A program made the position numbers and the translations under genes. The notes beneath the pieces were generated by a model that did no database searches, was not told the origin of the DNA, and saw nothing but the letters and a program-made list of their open reading frames with translations. From positions 930,001 to 994,000 of the forward strand of contig CBDCEX010000017.1 of the NCBI GenBank assembly GCA_965216025.1: DNA of 64,000 bases, written 5' to 3'. Below are positions 17,519 through 25,878 of the stretch, piece after piece (the stretch's first letter is position 1; each line of letters opens with the position of its first letter). Source of the stretch: JADFQT01 sp965216025. GTDB taxonomy: Bacteria > Chloroflexota > Dehalococcoidia > Lucifugimonadales > UBA3495.

Positions 17519-17728
17519 CTAGTGGAAGGGGCAAACGAATTTGAGGGAGCTGAGCAGCGCCCCATCTTTATCGCTGGTGTCGTCCACCATCCGCCCCCAC
17601 GCAGGCTGGTCCGGTTGATTGGTAGAGGTATCTGCGTTGACTGCTTGCGTAACCGCCGCCACGCCGGTGACGATCATCGATAGCGTCAAGCCGCTGATTA
17701 CCACTATTCCGAGGATCTTCGCTTTCAT
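17519..17728 (-). CDS. Small secreted protein
   Basis: The 69-residue product starts MKAKILGIVVISGL and has a clear signal peptide with a likely cleavage after residues 24-31 (GVAAVTQAVNA). The remaining 40 residues are hydrophilic with one Cys near the end. It resembles no family I recognise. The ribosome site is weak. Gene call rests on the signal peptide and isolated open frame. Confidence 0.5.
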   Translation of the reverse strand: MKAKILGIVVISGLTLSMIVTGVAAVTQAVNADTSTNQPDQPAWGRMVDDTSDKDGALLSSLKFVCPFH

Positions 17729-17866
17729 AGATTCAAGAACAATAAGGTGTTGGCGCGTTCCCTGATACTTGGGGCTTCAACCATTTTATACCCAGACCAG
17801 GGGAATTGCCAGCATACGATACTGTTGCTGGCTTTAGAGTCCAACGAGTGGGGGTCCGAAGATTCG

Positions 17867-17875
17867 TGATAAAAT
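17867..17875 (+). promoter_or_regulatory. Extended -10 element upstream of selA
   Basis: TGATAAAAT reads as TG-n-TAAAAT, an extended -10 box 40 bases before the selA start. No strong -35 is evident, as is usual for this promoter class. Confidence 0.5.
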
Positions 17876-17915
17876 GGGCTTCCAAATCCGTTGCCCAGCT
17901 CAAGGTTAGCCGTAG

Positions 17916-19295
17916 ATGCAGTTTCGTGACTTGCCCAGCGTAGAAACCGTCATGGCCTCCGCAGCCCTGGGGGAGCTGGCTCAGGTTTACAGCCGCCCCT
18001 GGCTGGTTGACCTGGTGCGGGACCAGTTGCAGGTGGCCCGAGATGCGATTGGCAAGGGCAGTGACGCCCCAGCCGCGGCGGAGGTGGCGGAAGAGGTCCG
18101 GCGTGCGGTCAAAAATATTACCAGGCCCTCTCCCCGGCCCGTCATCAACGCCACCGGCGTGGTAATTCACACCAACCTGGGCCGAGCCCCTCTGAGCCAG
18201 GAGGCCATCGACGCGGCTACCCACGCCGCCCAGGGCTACTCCGACCTGGAATTGAACCTGGCTACAGGAAGAAGGGGTTCCCGGCAGGCCCAGCTTCAGT
18301 TTTTGCTGCGCCAGCTGACCGGCGCCGAAGCGGCGTTGGCGGTTAATAATAACGCCTCGGCGGTGCTGCTGGGGCTGTCGGCGCTGGCCGCCGGCAAGCC
18401 GGTGATAGTCTCGCGGGGCGAGGCGGTGGAAATCGGCGGAGGCTTCCGCATTCCCGATGTTCTGGTACAAAGCGGCGCCAGCCTGGTAGACGTGGGGACC
18501 ACCAATCGCACCTATGCCCGGGATTATGAGAACGCTGTGATCGAGGAAACCGCCGCGTTTCTCAAGGCTCATGCCAGCAATTTTCGGGTGGAGGGGTTTA
18601 CCGCTGCGGTGGAGCCGGCGGAGTTGGTGGAGCTGGGCCGGAGGCACCAGATACCAGTGCTGCACGACGTGGGCAGCGGCTGCTTGCTGAACACGGAAAA
18701 GTATGGGATGGCCCACGAACCCACCCCGCAGGAAAGCGTCAAAGCCGGCGTAGGGCTTACCTTCTTCTCCGGGGATAAGCTACTGGGAGGGCCCCAGGCC
18801 GGAATCGTGGTCGGGACCCGGGAGTTGGTGGCCCGGTTGGAACGGCATCCCCTGGCTCGGGCTGTCCGCATAGACAAGCTCAGCCTGGCCAGCCTCAACG
18901 CCACTCTGCTGCACTATTTGTTGAACGAGGCCGAAGGAAAGATTCCCATCTGGCGAATGATTTCCGTGGGGGCTGAAGAGATAGAGCGAAGAGCCCTCTC
19001 GTGGCAGTCGGCTCTGGAGACCAAAGCCCCGGAGACAAAAACCACCGTGACCCCGTCCCGCTCGGCCATCGGCGGGGGCAGCCTCCCCGGGGAAACCCTC
19101 CCCTCATGGGTGCTGGCTATACATTGTCAGGTAACCCCAGGCGGTCCCGACGCGGTGCTGGCCAGGCTGCGGCAAGGCGAAACTCCGGTGGTTGCCCGCA
19201 TTTTAGACGGGCAGGTATTGCTGGATCCCAGGACCGTGCTGCCGGAGGAGGAGCCCGACCTAATCAAGTGCCTGCGGACGGCGGTGGCTGGGTAG
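17916..19295 (+). CDS. selA: L-seryl-tRNA(Sec) selenium transferase
   Basis: SelA converts Ser-tRNA(Sec) to Sec-tRNA(Sec) with selenophosphate and PLP. The 459-residue length is normal. Conserved features are the N-terminal tRNA-binding helix region (LPSVETV), INATGVVIHTNLGRAPL, SDLELNLATGRRGSR, and the PLP lysine Lys288 in FFSGDKLLGGPQAG. The start ATG has AAGGTTAG upstream. It implies that the organism decodes UGA as selenocysteine, which bears on the gene at 3581. selB, selD and selC are not in the window. Confidence 0.95.
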   Translation: MQFRDLPSVETVMASAALGELAQVYSRPWLVDLVRDQLQVARDAIGKGSDAPAAAEVAEEVRRAVKNITRPSPRPVINATGVVIHTNLGRAPLSQEAIDAATHAAQGYSDLELNLATGRRGSRQAQLQFLLRQLTGAEAALAVNNNASAVLLGLSALAAGKPVIVSRGEAVEIGGGFRIPDVLVQSGASLVDVGTTNRTYARDYENAVIEETAAFLKAHASNFRVEGFTAAVEPAELVELGRRHQIPVLHDVGSGCLLNTEKYGMAHEPTPQESVKAGVGLTFFSGDKLLGGPQAGIVVGTRELVARLERHPLARAVRIDKLSLASLNATLLHYLLNEAEGKIPIWRMISVGAEEIERRALSWQSALETKAPETKTTVTPSRSAIGGGSLPGETLPSWVLAIHCQVTPGGPDAVLARLRQGETPVVARILDGQVLLDPRTVLPEEEPDLIKCLRTAVAG

Positions 19296-19360
19296 TACCC
19301 ACCCTCGGGGTGTCGGAGTTCATTGAATACTTAGAAATACTTGTCTTCAAGGTGTAGGAT

Positions 19361-20119
19361 TTGACAGATTATCTCCTGGTGCACGGAGCCGGGCAGGGCG
19401 CCTGGAGTTGGGGCAGAGTTTGGGGTTACCTAACGGCTCCGGTGGAGCATCCGCCCAGACTAGCCTCCCGCCCCAAAGTCAATAAGGTTTTCCCCATGGA
19501 TCTCCCGTCCCATGGCGCCGATGCCGGTGGAGACACCGCCGGCATGCTGACGGAGGAGTGCGTGCAGGCTATTGTCCGCGCAGTCGAACGCCAGGATATG
19601 CATGACCTGGTTCTGGTGGGTCATGGATTTTCCGCTCCGCTAGTCTTGCAGGCTTCCGCCCAATTGCCAGTGCCGCCCCGGCGGGTGGTGCTGGTGGCGG
19701 GCATTGTGCCCAGCGGTGGCAGCAATATGATTAGCGTGCTGTCCCCCAAGATTAGGTTGTGCTTCAACCTCAGTGCGGGCCTAACTGGCCTGTTGGGCAA
19801 AGAGCTGCGGCTGCCCAGGACGCTGATCAACCGCTATTTGTCTAACGGCGTGGAATCGAGGGAGATCGTCCAATCCGTCGGCTACTACGGCCCGCTGGCT
19901 ACACGCATGCTGAAAACCAGGGTCCAGCGGGAAGACTTGGAAACCCCCAGTTCAGTTACCTATGTGGTCTTGACCCAGGACCGGATACTCCCTCCTCTGA
20001 TCCAAAGAAAAATGGCCGAGCGCATCCCAGATGTGGAGCTAGTCGAGCTGGAGGCCTGTCATCAGGCGCCCATTTATCGAGCTAGGGCAATAGCCGACCT
20101 TTTGCTCAGCTACGCCTAG
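19361..20119 (+). CDS. Alpha/beta hydrolase
   Basis: The 252-residue protein starts at TTG behind AGGTGTAGGA. It opens with YLLVHGAGQGAWSWGRVW, the oxyanion segment typical of esterase/MEKHLA-like plant MES and salicylate-esterase relatives. The nucleophile position reads LVLVGHGFSAP, so the usual GxSxG serine is replaced by His-Gly (G-H-G-F-S). A late His is present in ELEACHQAP. The missing nucleophile suggests either a non-catalytic role or Ser two residues on. Substrate unknown. The stop codon lies inside the arm of a palindromic element. Confidence 0.82.
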   Translation: MTDYLLVHGAGQGAWSWGRVWGYLTAPVEHPPRLASRPKVNKVFPMDLPSHGADAGGDTAGMLTEECVQAIVRAVERQDMHDLVLVGHGFSAPLVLQASAQLPVPPRRVVLVAGIVPSGGSNMISVLSPKIRLCFNLSAGLTGLLGKELRLPRTLINRYLSNGVESREIVQSVGYYGPLATRMLKTRVQREDLETPSSVTYVVLTQDRILPPLIQRKMAERIPDVELVELEACHQAPIYRARAIADLLLSYA

Positions 20120-20295
20120 AAGTCTGGCCGGAAAGCCATTGGCCGGGTTTTACGCTACGCCAATCAGACGTATTCAAGACTTATATGGCATGGTGGTGCA
20201 TGTAATACGTTGCAACACCCACTATGCCATCGATAATCGACGTTAAGAAAACGCTGGCCTAGGGGGAATCGAGGTTTCCGGCCAGACTTCTAGGC
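20114..20295. repeat. 182-bp palindromic element with 21-bp perfect inverted ends
   Basis: The 21 bases at 20114-20134 are exactly the reverse complement of 20275-20295. An inner pair ATGGCAT/ATGCCAT near the centre and partial pairing between them indicate a long imperfect cruciform. The left arm covers the last codons and stop of the hydrolase gene. It could serve as a terminator or be a MITE-like element. Confidence 0.75.
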
Positions 20296-20328
20296 TGCCG
20301 CTCTGACCCTTTTGAGGGTGTGTAAGGA

Positions 20329-20569
20329 GTCATTGCGAGTTATCATGCTCCGGCGGAGCGCCACCGACAGATGAAAAGAGGTTCCCCCGGCTCATGGTTC
20401 GGCGGGCTCACCACGAGCGGTAGTGCTCCCGTTCGTCCTGAGGCTCTCGAAGGGCGAACGGGCTATTTACAGAGCAGGCCTTCGGCTGCGCTCAGGATAA
20501 ACTCCGTGAAGCAATCTCGGAAGGGGAGATTGCTTCGTCATCCGCGCAAAGCGCACTCCTCGCAATGAC
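20329..20569 (+). repeat. Interspersed repeat R1, copy 3
   Basis: It runs from GTCATTGCGAGTTATCATGC to CTCGCAATGAC, so the two ends form an inverted repeat. It includes the shared blocks AGATGAAAAG, GGTTCGGCGGGCTCACCACG, CTCTCGAAGGGCGAACGGG, CTATTTACAGAG, CTGCGCTCAGGATAAACTCC and AAGCAATCTC. Confidence 0.88.
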
Positions 20570-20614
20570 TATGTAATGGCCTTGTTGCTGCCTTTCCAGC
20601 CTAGAGGAGAGTCC

Positions 20615-21897
20615 TCAACGCACTGTGACAAACCCGAACATGCCCCCATTGGTCCCCGGGTCGGGGTCCAGGAAATGGGAGCGGATGGCGCAGATAACCA
20701 GGTATCGCCCCGGTTCGTTGAGGGGCAGGTCCCAGCGCATGGCGTCGTTCCGGTTCAAAACCTCGCGATCCACCGTCCTCGGGCTGGGACCGAGGGCAAC
20801 CCGGTTGTTGGGGTCGCCAATATCGCCGTCATTGAAGGGCCCATTTATCGTGGTATCCACAAATTTATTCGGGTCGCTGGTCACGTCCTGCCGGGTCGCC
20901 TCCGGGTCCACCTTATAAACACCCACCTGTATGGAAACCGGTGTTAACGAACCTGATTGTGTCGCCCGCGCCAACCTCCACGTCGGAGGGCAGCAAGGCG
21001 CGATTTCGAGAATCGCCCCGTCCCTGAAATCTAGGGTCTCCGAAGCGAACGGTGACATCCGCCGGGTAACCTATCGGCCCGCTGATGTCCGCCGCTCCCT
21101 GCCCCTCCAGCTGCTCCTCCACCTCTATGAAGCCGAACAAGCCGCCATTGGCGTCGGGGTGTTGGTCGAGGAAGTGGGAGCGGATGGCGCAGATTACCAG
21201 GTAACGACCGGGTTCATTTATAGTCAGGTCCATTCCCAGAGCCCGGTCGCGGTTTACCACCGCCCGGTCGACGGCGCGAGGACTGGGGGCCAGGGCAATC
21301 CGGTTATTGGTGTCGCCGATATCGCTCTCGTCCAGAGCCCCGGGGACATCAGTATTCACGTAGGCGTTGGGGTCGGTGGTGACCTGCTCTCGGGTGGTGC
21401 CGTCGGGCACCCGGTATACCGCGGGCTGGTGGAATCCGGCAACGACGATGCGTATCGTTTCACCCGCCTGGACCTGGACGGCGTTGGGGATTAAGTTACG
21501 ATTCCGGCGGTCCCCCCGTTCTCGGAAACTTGGGTCTCCCATCCAAACCACGTTGGCTATGGCAAGCCCGGTTTGGCCAGCAGGTCCCTCAGCGCCCTCG
21601 GGTCCCGTGGGACCTATAGGACCGGCGGAGCCGGCAGGTCCTTGAGACCCGGCGGGGCCAGTTTCTCCGCGCTCGCCAGCAGACCCGGCCGGACCAGACT
21701 CCCCGGCAGGACCGGCAGCGCCGGCGGCTCCCTGAGGCCCGGGGACTCCTTCGCTACCGGCGCAGGCAGCTAGCGTGATGATCAGTGCCAGCCCCAGGAT
21801 GATAAAAACTCCAGAACGACTCCACTTTTGGCCCCAGTTATTGAATGAGAGGCCCCGGTACCGGAACCAAATGCCTGAGGTTAAACCGACTTTTCAT
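20615..21897 (-). pseudogene. Collagen-like lipoprotein with two cupredoxin-like repeats, frameshifted
   Basis: A GGAGG site precedes ATG 21897 (MKSRFNLRHLV). A one-base frame change in the first 25 codons leads into a lipobox (ITLAAC), then about 20 Gly-X-Y triplets (21570-21760), then two homologous domains of about 125 residues. Each has a central GFH, NEPGRYLVICAIRSHFLD and NGG(L/M)FGF, a pattern like the Cys-x4-His copper loop of cupredoxins. A second frame change at 20922-20930 (GGTGGGTG for GGTGGTG) splits domain 2. Copper binding is inferred. Two lesions suggest a pseudogene, unless both are sequence errors. Confidence 0.72.
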
Positions 21898-22013
21898 AGA
21901 AATCCCTCCATAATTTCTTTCCAGGCGCTTTAATAAATAATAGCCCTAGGAATTCCAGCGTGGCATACGCATAGAGTTGTTTTTTGGATCTGTCCGGGAT
22001 CAGCCATTTTTCG

Positions 22014-22946
22014 CTATCCCTTCGGTTTGACCGATTCGATGGACCCGTAGACAAGAACAAAATCCAGCTCCAGTCGAATGAGGTCCTCTACACTTAAAAG
22101 AAAGAGGGCCGAAGGCTTTTCCATGCCGAACTCGGCGAAATCAAAGCTGGTCCTGGCTTGGCCGGTTGCTCCTTGGGGAGTGAATTGGGCCGTCAGGTCC
22201 CAGGTTGCCGGACTGGTCACGCCGTGTACCGTCATATCGCCCTGCAACTGAAACTCGGTCTGGCCATCCTGGGGCAGGGGCCAGGGCAATCTCGGAGCTT
22301 GTTCCAAAACGAACTCGGCCACCGAGAACTTGAGCGACTCCAGGGACTCCTCCAAGAGGAATTCGTCGCGCTCGGGGTCGTCGCTACTCAAACGGCGAAG
22401 CTGGATTTCAAACCTGGAGCCTGCCGGGTCGATGGTTCCGTCGGCGCGGAACCTGATGGACCCGCTGACCGCCGAGGTTTCTCCTATGGCATCGTTGGGG
22501 AGATCAAGCCGCGCGAATTGCTCCCTGACCAAGTAACGGGCCGATGTGCCCTTGGCAATTTCTAGAATCAGCGCGGCCGGCTTTTGGGTAGGGAGGGGTG
22601 TCGGCGTATCTGGAGGAGGTGTGGGCGTATCTGGAACAGGTATTGTCGCATCCGCAAGAGCTGTCGGCGTATTTGGAAGGGGTGTCGGCAAGGCCTGAAC
22701 CGGGGTTGGCGTGGGCGATGCCGGTTGGCTGGTTAGAGCCTTGGTCACCTGCGCAGACGCGCTGGCGGCGGGCGTGGGAGTGCTGGCAGCAACGGCCCTA
22801 GTTGGCGCCGGCGAGCTTGGGGAACCATTGCCGCATGCCAGCGCCAGCAGCGACCAGGTGATTGCCAACACGATCAGGGCCCAGCGTAGCTGAATAAATT
22901 TATGCAAGGAAGTTGTTCCATCGGATTTGGAGTTGGCATTGGGCAT
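22014..22946 (-). CDS. YceI-like domain lipoprotein
   Basis: The 310-residue precursor has a signal peptide ending in LALAC, a Pro/Thr-rich linker with repeated PDTPTP units to about residue 120, and a YceI-type lipocalin-like domain. Domain signs are SARYLVREQ, VSGSIRFRADGTI, EIQLRRLSSDDPERDEFL, and the HGVTSPATWDL strand followed by DFAEFGMEKP. YceI proteins bind isoprenoid lipids and are secreted; the exact ligand here is unknown. It is divergent from the EndoQ-like gene, 70 bp away. Confidence 0.88.
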   Translation of the reverse strand: MPNANSKSDGTTSLHKFIQLRWALIVLAITWSLLALACGNGSPSSPAPTRAVAASTPTPAASASAQVTKALTSQPASPTPTPVQALPTPLPNTPTALADATIPVPDTPTPPPDTPTPLPTQKPAALILEIAKGTSARYLVREQFARLDLPNDAIGETSAVSGSIRFRADGTIDPAGSRFEIQLRRLSSDDPERDEFLLEESLESLKFSVAEFVLEQAPRLPWPLPQDGQTEFQLQGDMTVHGVTSPATWDLTAQFTPQGATGQARTSFDFAEFGMEKPSALFLLSVEDLIRLELDFVLVYGSIESVKPKG

Positions 22947-22981
22947 TTTCGAACCGGCGGCCGGGTAATTCTAACACAGTT

Positions 22982-22995
22982 CCGTGAGCTCACGG
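22982..22995. promoter_or_regulatory. 14-bp perfect palindrome between divergent genes
   Basis: CCGTGAGCTCACGG is a perfect palindrome overlapping the -35 region of the promoter at 23002-23010. It is a plausible operator for the EndoQ-like gene, the YceI gene, or both. No regulator is assigned. Confidence 0.4.
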
Positions 22996-23001
22996 CTGCT
23001 G

Positions 23002-23010
23002 TGCTAGACT
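23002..23010 (+). promoter_or_regulatory. Extended -10 promoter giving a probable leaderless transcript
   Basis: TGCTAGACT is an extended -10 box (TG-n-TAGACT). Six bases separate it from the ATG at 23017, so transcription should begin at or next to the start codon. No ribosome site is present. Confidence 0.55.
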
Positions 23011-23016
23011 GCGCCA

Positions 23017-24318
23017 ATGACATTTATCGGGGACTTGCACATCCATTCTAAGTACGCCTACGCCACCAGCAAGAACCTCTCCCTGGAAAAACTAGCCTAC
23101 TGGGCCAAGCTAAAGGGTATCGACCTGCTGGCCTGCGGCGACTTTACCCACCCAGCCTGGTTCGCCGAATTAGCGCAAAAGCTAGAGGGTGGGGAAGATG
23201 GACTCTACAGTTTCCAAGGGACCAACTTTGTCCTGGGTACGGAGGTCAGCTGCGTATACCGGCAAGAGGAACGCCAGCGCCGGGTCCACGTCTTGCTTTT
23301 CCTCCCCGATATGCCCTCGGTCGCCCGGCTAAATTCTGAGCTGGCGCGTTTCGGCAAGCTGGAAAGAGACGGCCGGCCGACCCTAAAGTTGTCAGCCCGG
23401 GACCTGACTGAGCTGGCGCTGGGCGTAAATCCGAAATGTCTGGTCATACCAGCTCACGTCTGGACTCCCTGGTATGGGCTGTACGGATCCAAATCGGGCT
23501 TCGACCGCCTGGGGGATGCTTTTCTGGATATGGCTAAGCATATTCACGGGGTCGAAACTGGTTTATCCAGTGATCCGGCCATGAACTGGGCGGTACCCCA
23601 GCTGTCGGACAAGACCATTGTCTCCTTCTCGGATGCCCACTCCCTTCCCAAGTTGGGCCGGGAGGTCACGGTTTTTGATGCCCCGCTTTCTTATTCCGGA
23701 CTGTACCGAGCTCTGGACGATAATCTGGTGGCCTATACCGCCGAGTTCTACTCTCAGGAGGGCAAATACCACTTTGATGGTCATCGCAAGTGTGGCGTTT
23801 CGCAACATCCCAGCGAGACGGGCCGCCGGGGTATTGCCTGCCCGATCTGCAATAGGCCCCTTACTCTGGGGGTTTTGCATCGAGTAGGCTATGTTACTGA
23901 GCAAGAGGAAGGTCCCAGTGGGCCGGCTCAGCTTGCCCCGACTCAGGTTACCCCGACTCAGGTTGCCCCGACTCAGGTTGCCCTCGAAGGGGAGGATGTT
24001 CCCGATTCGGAAGGGTTCGTGCGGTCGCCAGAGGGAAGACCGCCCTTTATCCGGCTGCTGCCCCTGCAGGAAATCATGGCCGCCCTTTGGGGTCGAGGTC
24101 CGGCCACCCAGACAGTGCAGAAGGAGTACATGAGGCTGGTGGCCGAGCTGGGGAGCGAGCTGGAACTTCTGGTATGGGCCGATGAGAAGGACCTGGCTTC
24201 TGTAGCGGGAGAGGAATTAGCGCGGGCCATATTGCAGGTCCGTCGCGGCCATATTAAGGTGGAGCCGGGATATGACGGGGTCTACGGCCGGGTGTCTCTA
24301 GCCTCGGGTACATGCTAG
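23017..24318 (+). CDS. EndoQ-like PHP-domain endonuclease
   Basis: The 433-residue protein has a PHP nuclease domain (residues 1-250): GDLHIHSKYAYATSKN, LGTEVSCVY, IPAHVWTPW and FSDAHSLPKLG carry the metal ligands. A zinc-ribbon follows with HRKCGVSQHP and CPICNRPL. The C-terminal helical part ends near residue 430. This order matches endonuclease Q, which nicks DNA 5' of deaminated bases. A short insert of four T-Q-V-x-P-type repeats (about residues 305-322) lies between the two. Function is inferred from architecture. Confidence 0.85.
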   Translation: MTFIGDLHIHSKYAYATSKNLSLEKLAYWAKLKGIDLLACGDFTHPAWFAELAQKLEGGEDGLYSFQGTNFVLGTEVSCVYRQEERQRRVHVLLFLPDMPSVARLNSELARFGKLERDGRPTLKLSARDLTELALGVNPKCLVIPAHVWTPWYGLYGSKSGFDRLGDAFLDMAKHIHGVETGLSSDPAMNWAVPQLSDKTIVSFSDAHSLPKLGREVTVFDAPLSYSGLYRALDDNLVAYTAEFYSQEGKYHFDGHRKCGVSQHPSETGRRGIACPICNRPLTLGVLHRVGYVTEQEEGPSGPAQLAPTQVTPTQVAPTQVALEGEDVPDSEGFVRSPEGRPPFIRLLPLQEIMAALWGRGPATQTVQKEYMRLVAELGSELELLVWADEKDLASVAGEELARAILQVRRGHIKVEPGYDGVYGRVSLASGTC

Positions 24319-24427
24319 AACTCCGACGAGGGGATGCCTTTTGGTCCCAACACGAGCTAGGCGTCAAACTGCTTCGCACGGTCCATCCTAAATATTTCGC
24401 CAATTTGCCTTGCCCTAAGCGCGGCTA

Positions 24428-24436
24428 TGCTAGAAT
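24428..24436 (+). promoter_or_regulatory. Extended -10 promoter of the acetyltransferase gene
   Basis: TGCTAGAAT is an extended -10 box 33 bases before the GNAT start codon; a GAGGGGGAA ribosome site lies between. Confidence 0.5.
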
Positions 24437-24469
24437 GGAGTCCATCAGAGGGGGAAATAGGTTAAGCGG

Positions 24470-25138
24470 ATGGATGTCGCGCTGCGCCGGATGCGGCCCG
24501 AAGACCGGGACGAGGTAAAAGAGATCGAGCGGGAGGCTTTTGCGCCCCTCGGCGTGGGAACCCCCTTCAAGCGCGAGATGAACAACCGCTACGCGCGGTA
24601 TTTGGTCGCCTACTTTCCTGAGACGGCCGAGCCACCGGCGCAGCCGGTTCATGAAGACTCAGCCGGGCCGCCCGAGTCCGTAGATGCTCCTATATGGAGC
24701 AGAATGCTGAAGAGCGTGCAGGCCTTGGTGAAACAAGATGACCGTACTTTAACCAAGAAGGAATCCTGTATCGCGGGCTATCTGGGTGTCTGGTTTCAAG
24801 GGAACGAAGCGCACATTACCGAGATTGCGGTGAGGGAACCGCTGCGAGGGCAGGGCATAGGAGAGTTGCTCCTGATAGGCTCGCTACGCGCGGCGCTGGA
24901 ATATGGCTCGTCAGTAGTAACCCTGGAGGCCCGGGTTTCCAATTTCGCGGCTCATCGATTGTACGAGAAATACGGCTTCAAGTCCGCCGGAGTTAGAAAG
25001 GGTTATTACGCCGACAATCGGGAAGACGCAGTAATCATGACCACCAGCCCCATCCATAGTGAAGCCTATCGGGAACTCTTCCGGGAGTTGCAAGAGAAAT
25101 ATCCGGCCCGCTGGCGAGAGATCCGCATTGAAGATTAG
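24470..25138 (+). CDS. GNAT-family N-acetyltransferase
   Basis: The 222-residue protein opens with DVALRRMRPEDRDEVKEIER, a typical GNAT start. The acetyl-CoA-binding motif A is EIAVREPLRGQGIGELLL, followed by RVSNFAAHRLYEKYGFKSAGVRKGYY, as in RimI-like protein N-terminal acetyltransferases. An insert of about 60 residues between strands 1 and 4 is longer than in RimI. Substrate unknown; ribosomal-protein or small-molecule acetylation are both possible. Confidence 0.88.
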   Translation: MDVALRRMRPEDRDEVKEIEREAFAPLGVGTPFKREMNNRYARYLVAYFPETAEPPAQPVHEDSAGPPESVDAPIWSRMLKSVQALVKQDDRTLTKKESCIAGYLGVWFQGNEAHITEIAVREPLRGQGIGELLLIGSLRAALEYGSSVVTLEARVSNFAAHRLYEKYGFKSAGVRKGYYADNREDAVIMTTSPIHSEAYRELFRELQEKYPARWREIRIED

Positions 25139-25207
25139 CGAGTTTGGAAAGGATCCAATTCAGGGTCTGGCCTGGGTAACCCGCTGGTGCCGCAGAAAGA
25201 TTTGCGG

Positions 25208-25236
25208 TTGACCGCTCTCAGACCCCTTGATAGAAT
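25208..25236 (+). promoter_or_regulatory. Sigma-70-type promoter of the coaE operon
   Basis: TTGACC and TAGAAT are separated by 17 bp, with TG at the extended -10 position (TGATAGAAT). This is the best conventional promoter in the window. It lies 30 bases before the coaE start. Confidence 0.7.
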
Positions 25237-25266
25237 GGCACAGGCGTTACGAAAACAGGGGCGTGA

Positions 25267-25878
25267 ATGATTGTCATCGGCTTGACTGGAGGCATTGGTA
25301 CCGGGAAAAGCGAGGTAGCCCGCATCTTTCAGGAACTGGGCGCTGTTTTAATCAATGCCGACCAGATAGGTCATCAAGCCTATAATCCCCACAGCGAAAT
25401 CTGGCAGGAAGTGGTCAAGGCCTTTGGTGAGGAAATTCTTCAACCCAGCGGCGAGATAGACCGGAAGAAACTGGGGAGCATCGTTTTCGCCGACCCGGAC
25501 CAACTCACCAGGCTCAACCAGATCATGCACCCGCGAATGGCCCGAATGGTGGCCCGGCAGGTCCAGGAACTAGGGGAGCAAGGGGCGGATGTGGTGGTTG
25601 TGGAGGCGGCATTGCTGTTTGAAGCCGGATGGGACAGCTTGGTGGGGGAAGTCTGGTCCACGGAATCGCCGGAAGACCTGGTAATTAAGCGTCTCCAGTC
25701 CCGTAGCGGCCTGAGCCAGGAAGAAGCCAAAAAGAGAATCGATTCCCAAATGTCTGCCGAAGAGCGGAAATCGCGTTCCCAAGTGGTGGTCGACAACTCG
25801 GGAGACCTGGTTGATTTGGAGAAGGTTGTGCGGAGCATCTGGGACCAACGAGTCAAAGCAAAAGTAGAGAAAGCATAA
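25267..25878 (+). CDS. coaE: Dephospho-CoA kinase
   Basis: CoaE phosphorylates dephospho-CoA in the last step of CoA synthesis. The 203-residue length is usual. The P-loop is GGIGTGKS (residues 8-15), followed by INADQIGHQ and LNQIMHPRM; the lid region shows QSRSGLSQEEAKKRIDSQM. Its TAA stop overlaps the next start by one base (TAATG), so it is translationally coupled to the AAA ATPase gene. Confidence 0.95.
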   Translation: MIVIGLTGGIGTGKSEVARIFQELGAVLINADQIGHQAYNPHSEIWQEVVKAFGEEILQPSGEIDRKKLGSIVFADPDQLTRLNQIMHPRMARMVARQVQELGEQGADVVVVEAALLFEAGWDSLVGEVWSTESPEDLVIKRLQSRSGLSQEEAKKRIDSQMSAEERKSRSQVVVDNSGDLVDLEKVVRSIWDQRVKAKVEKA

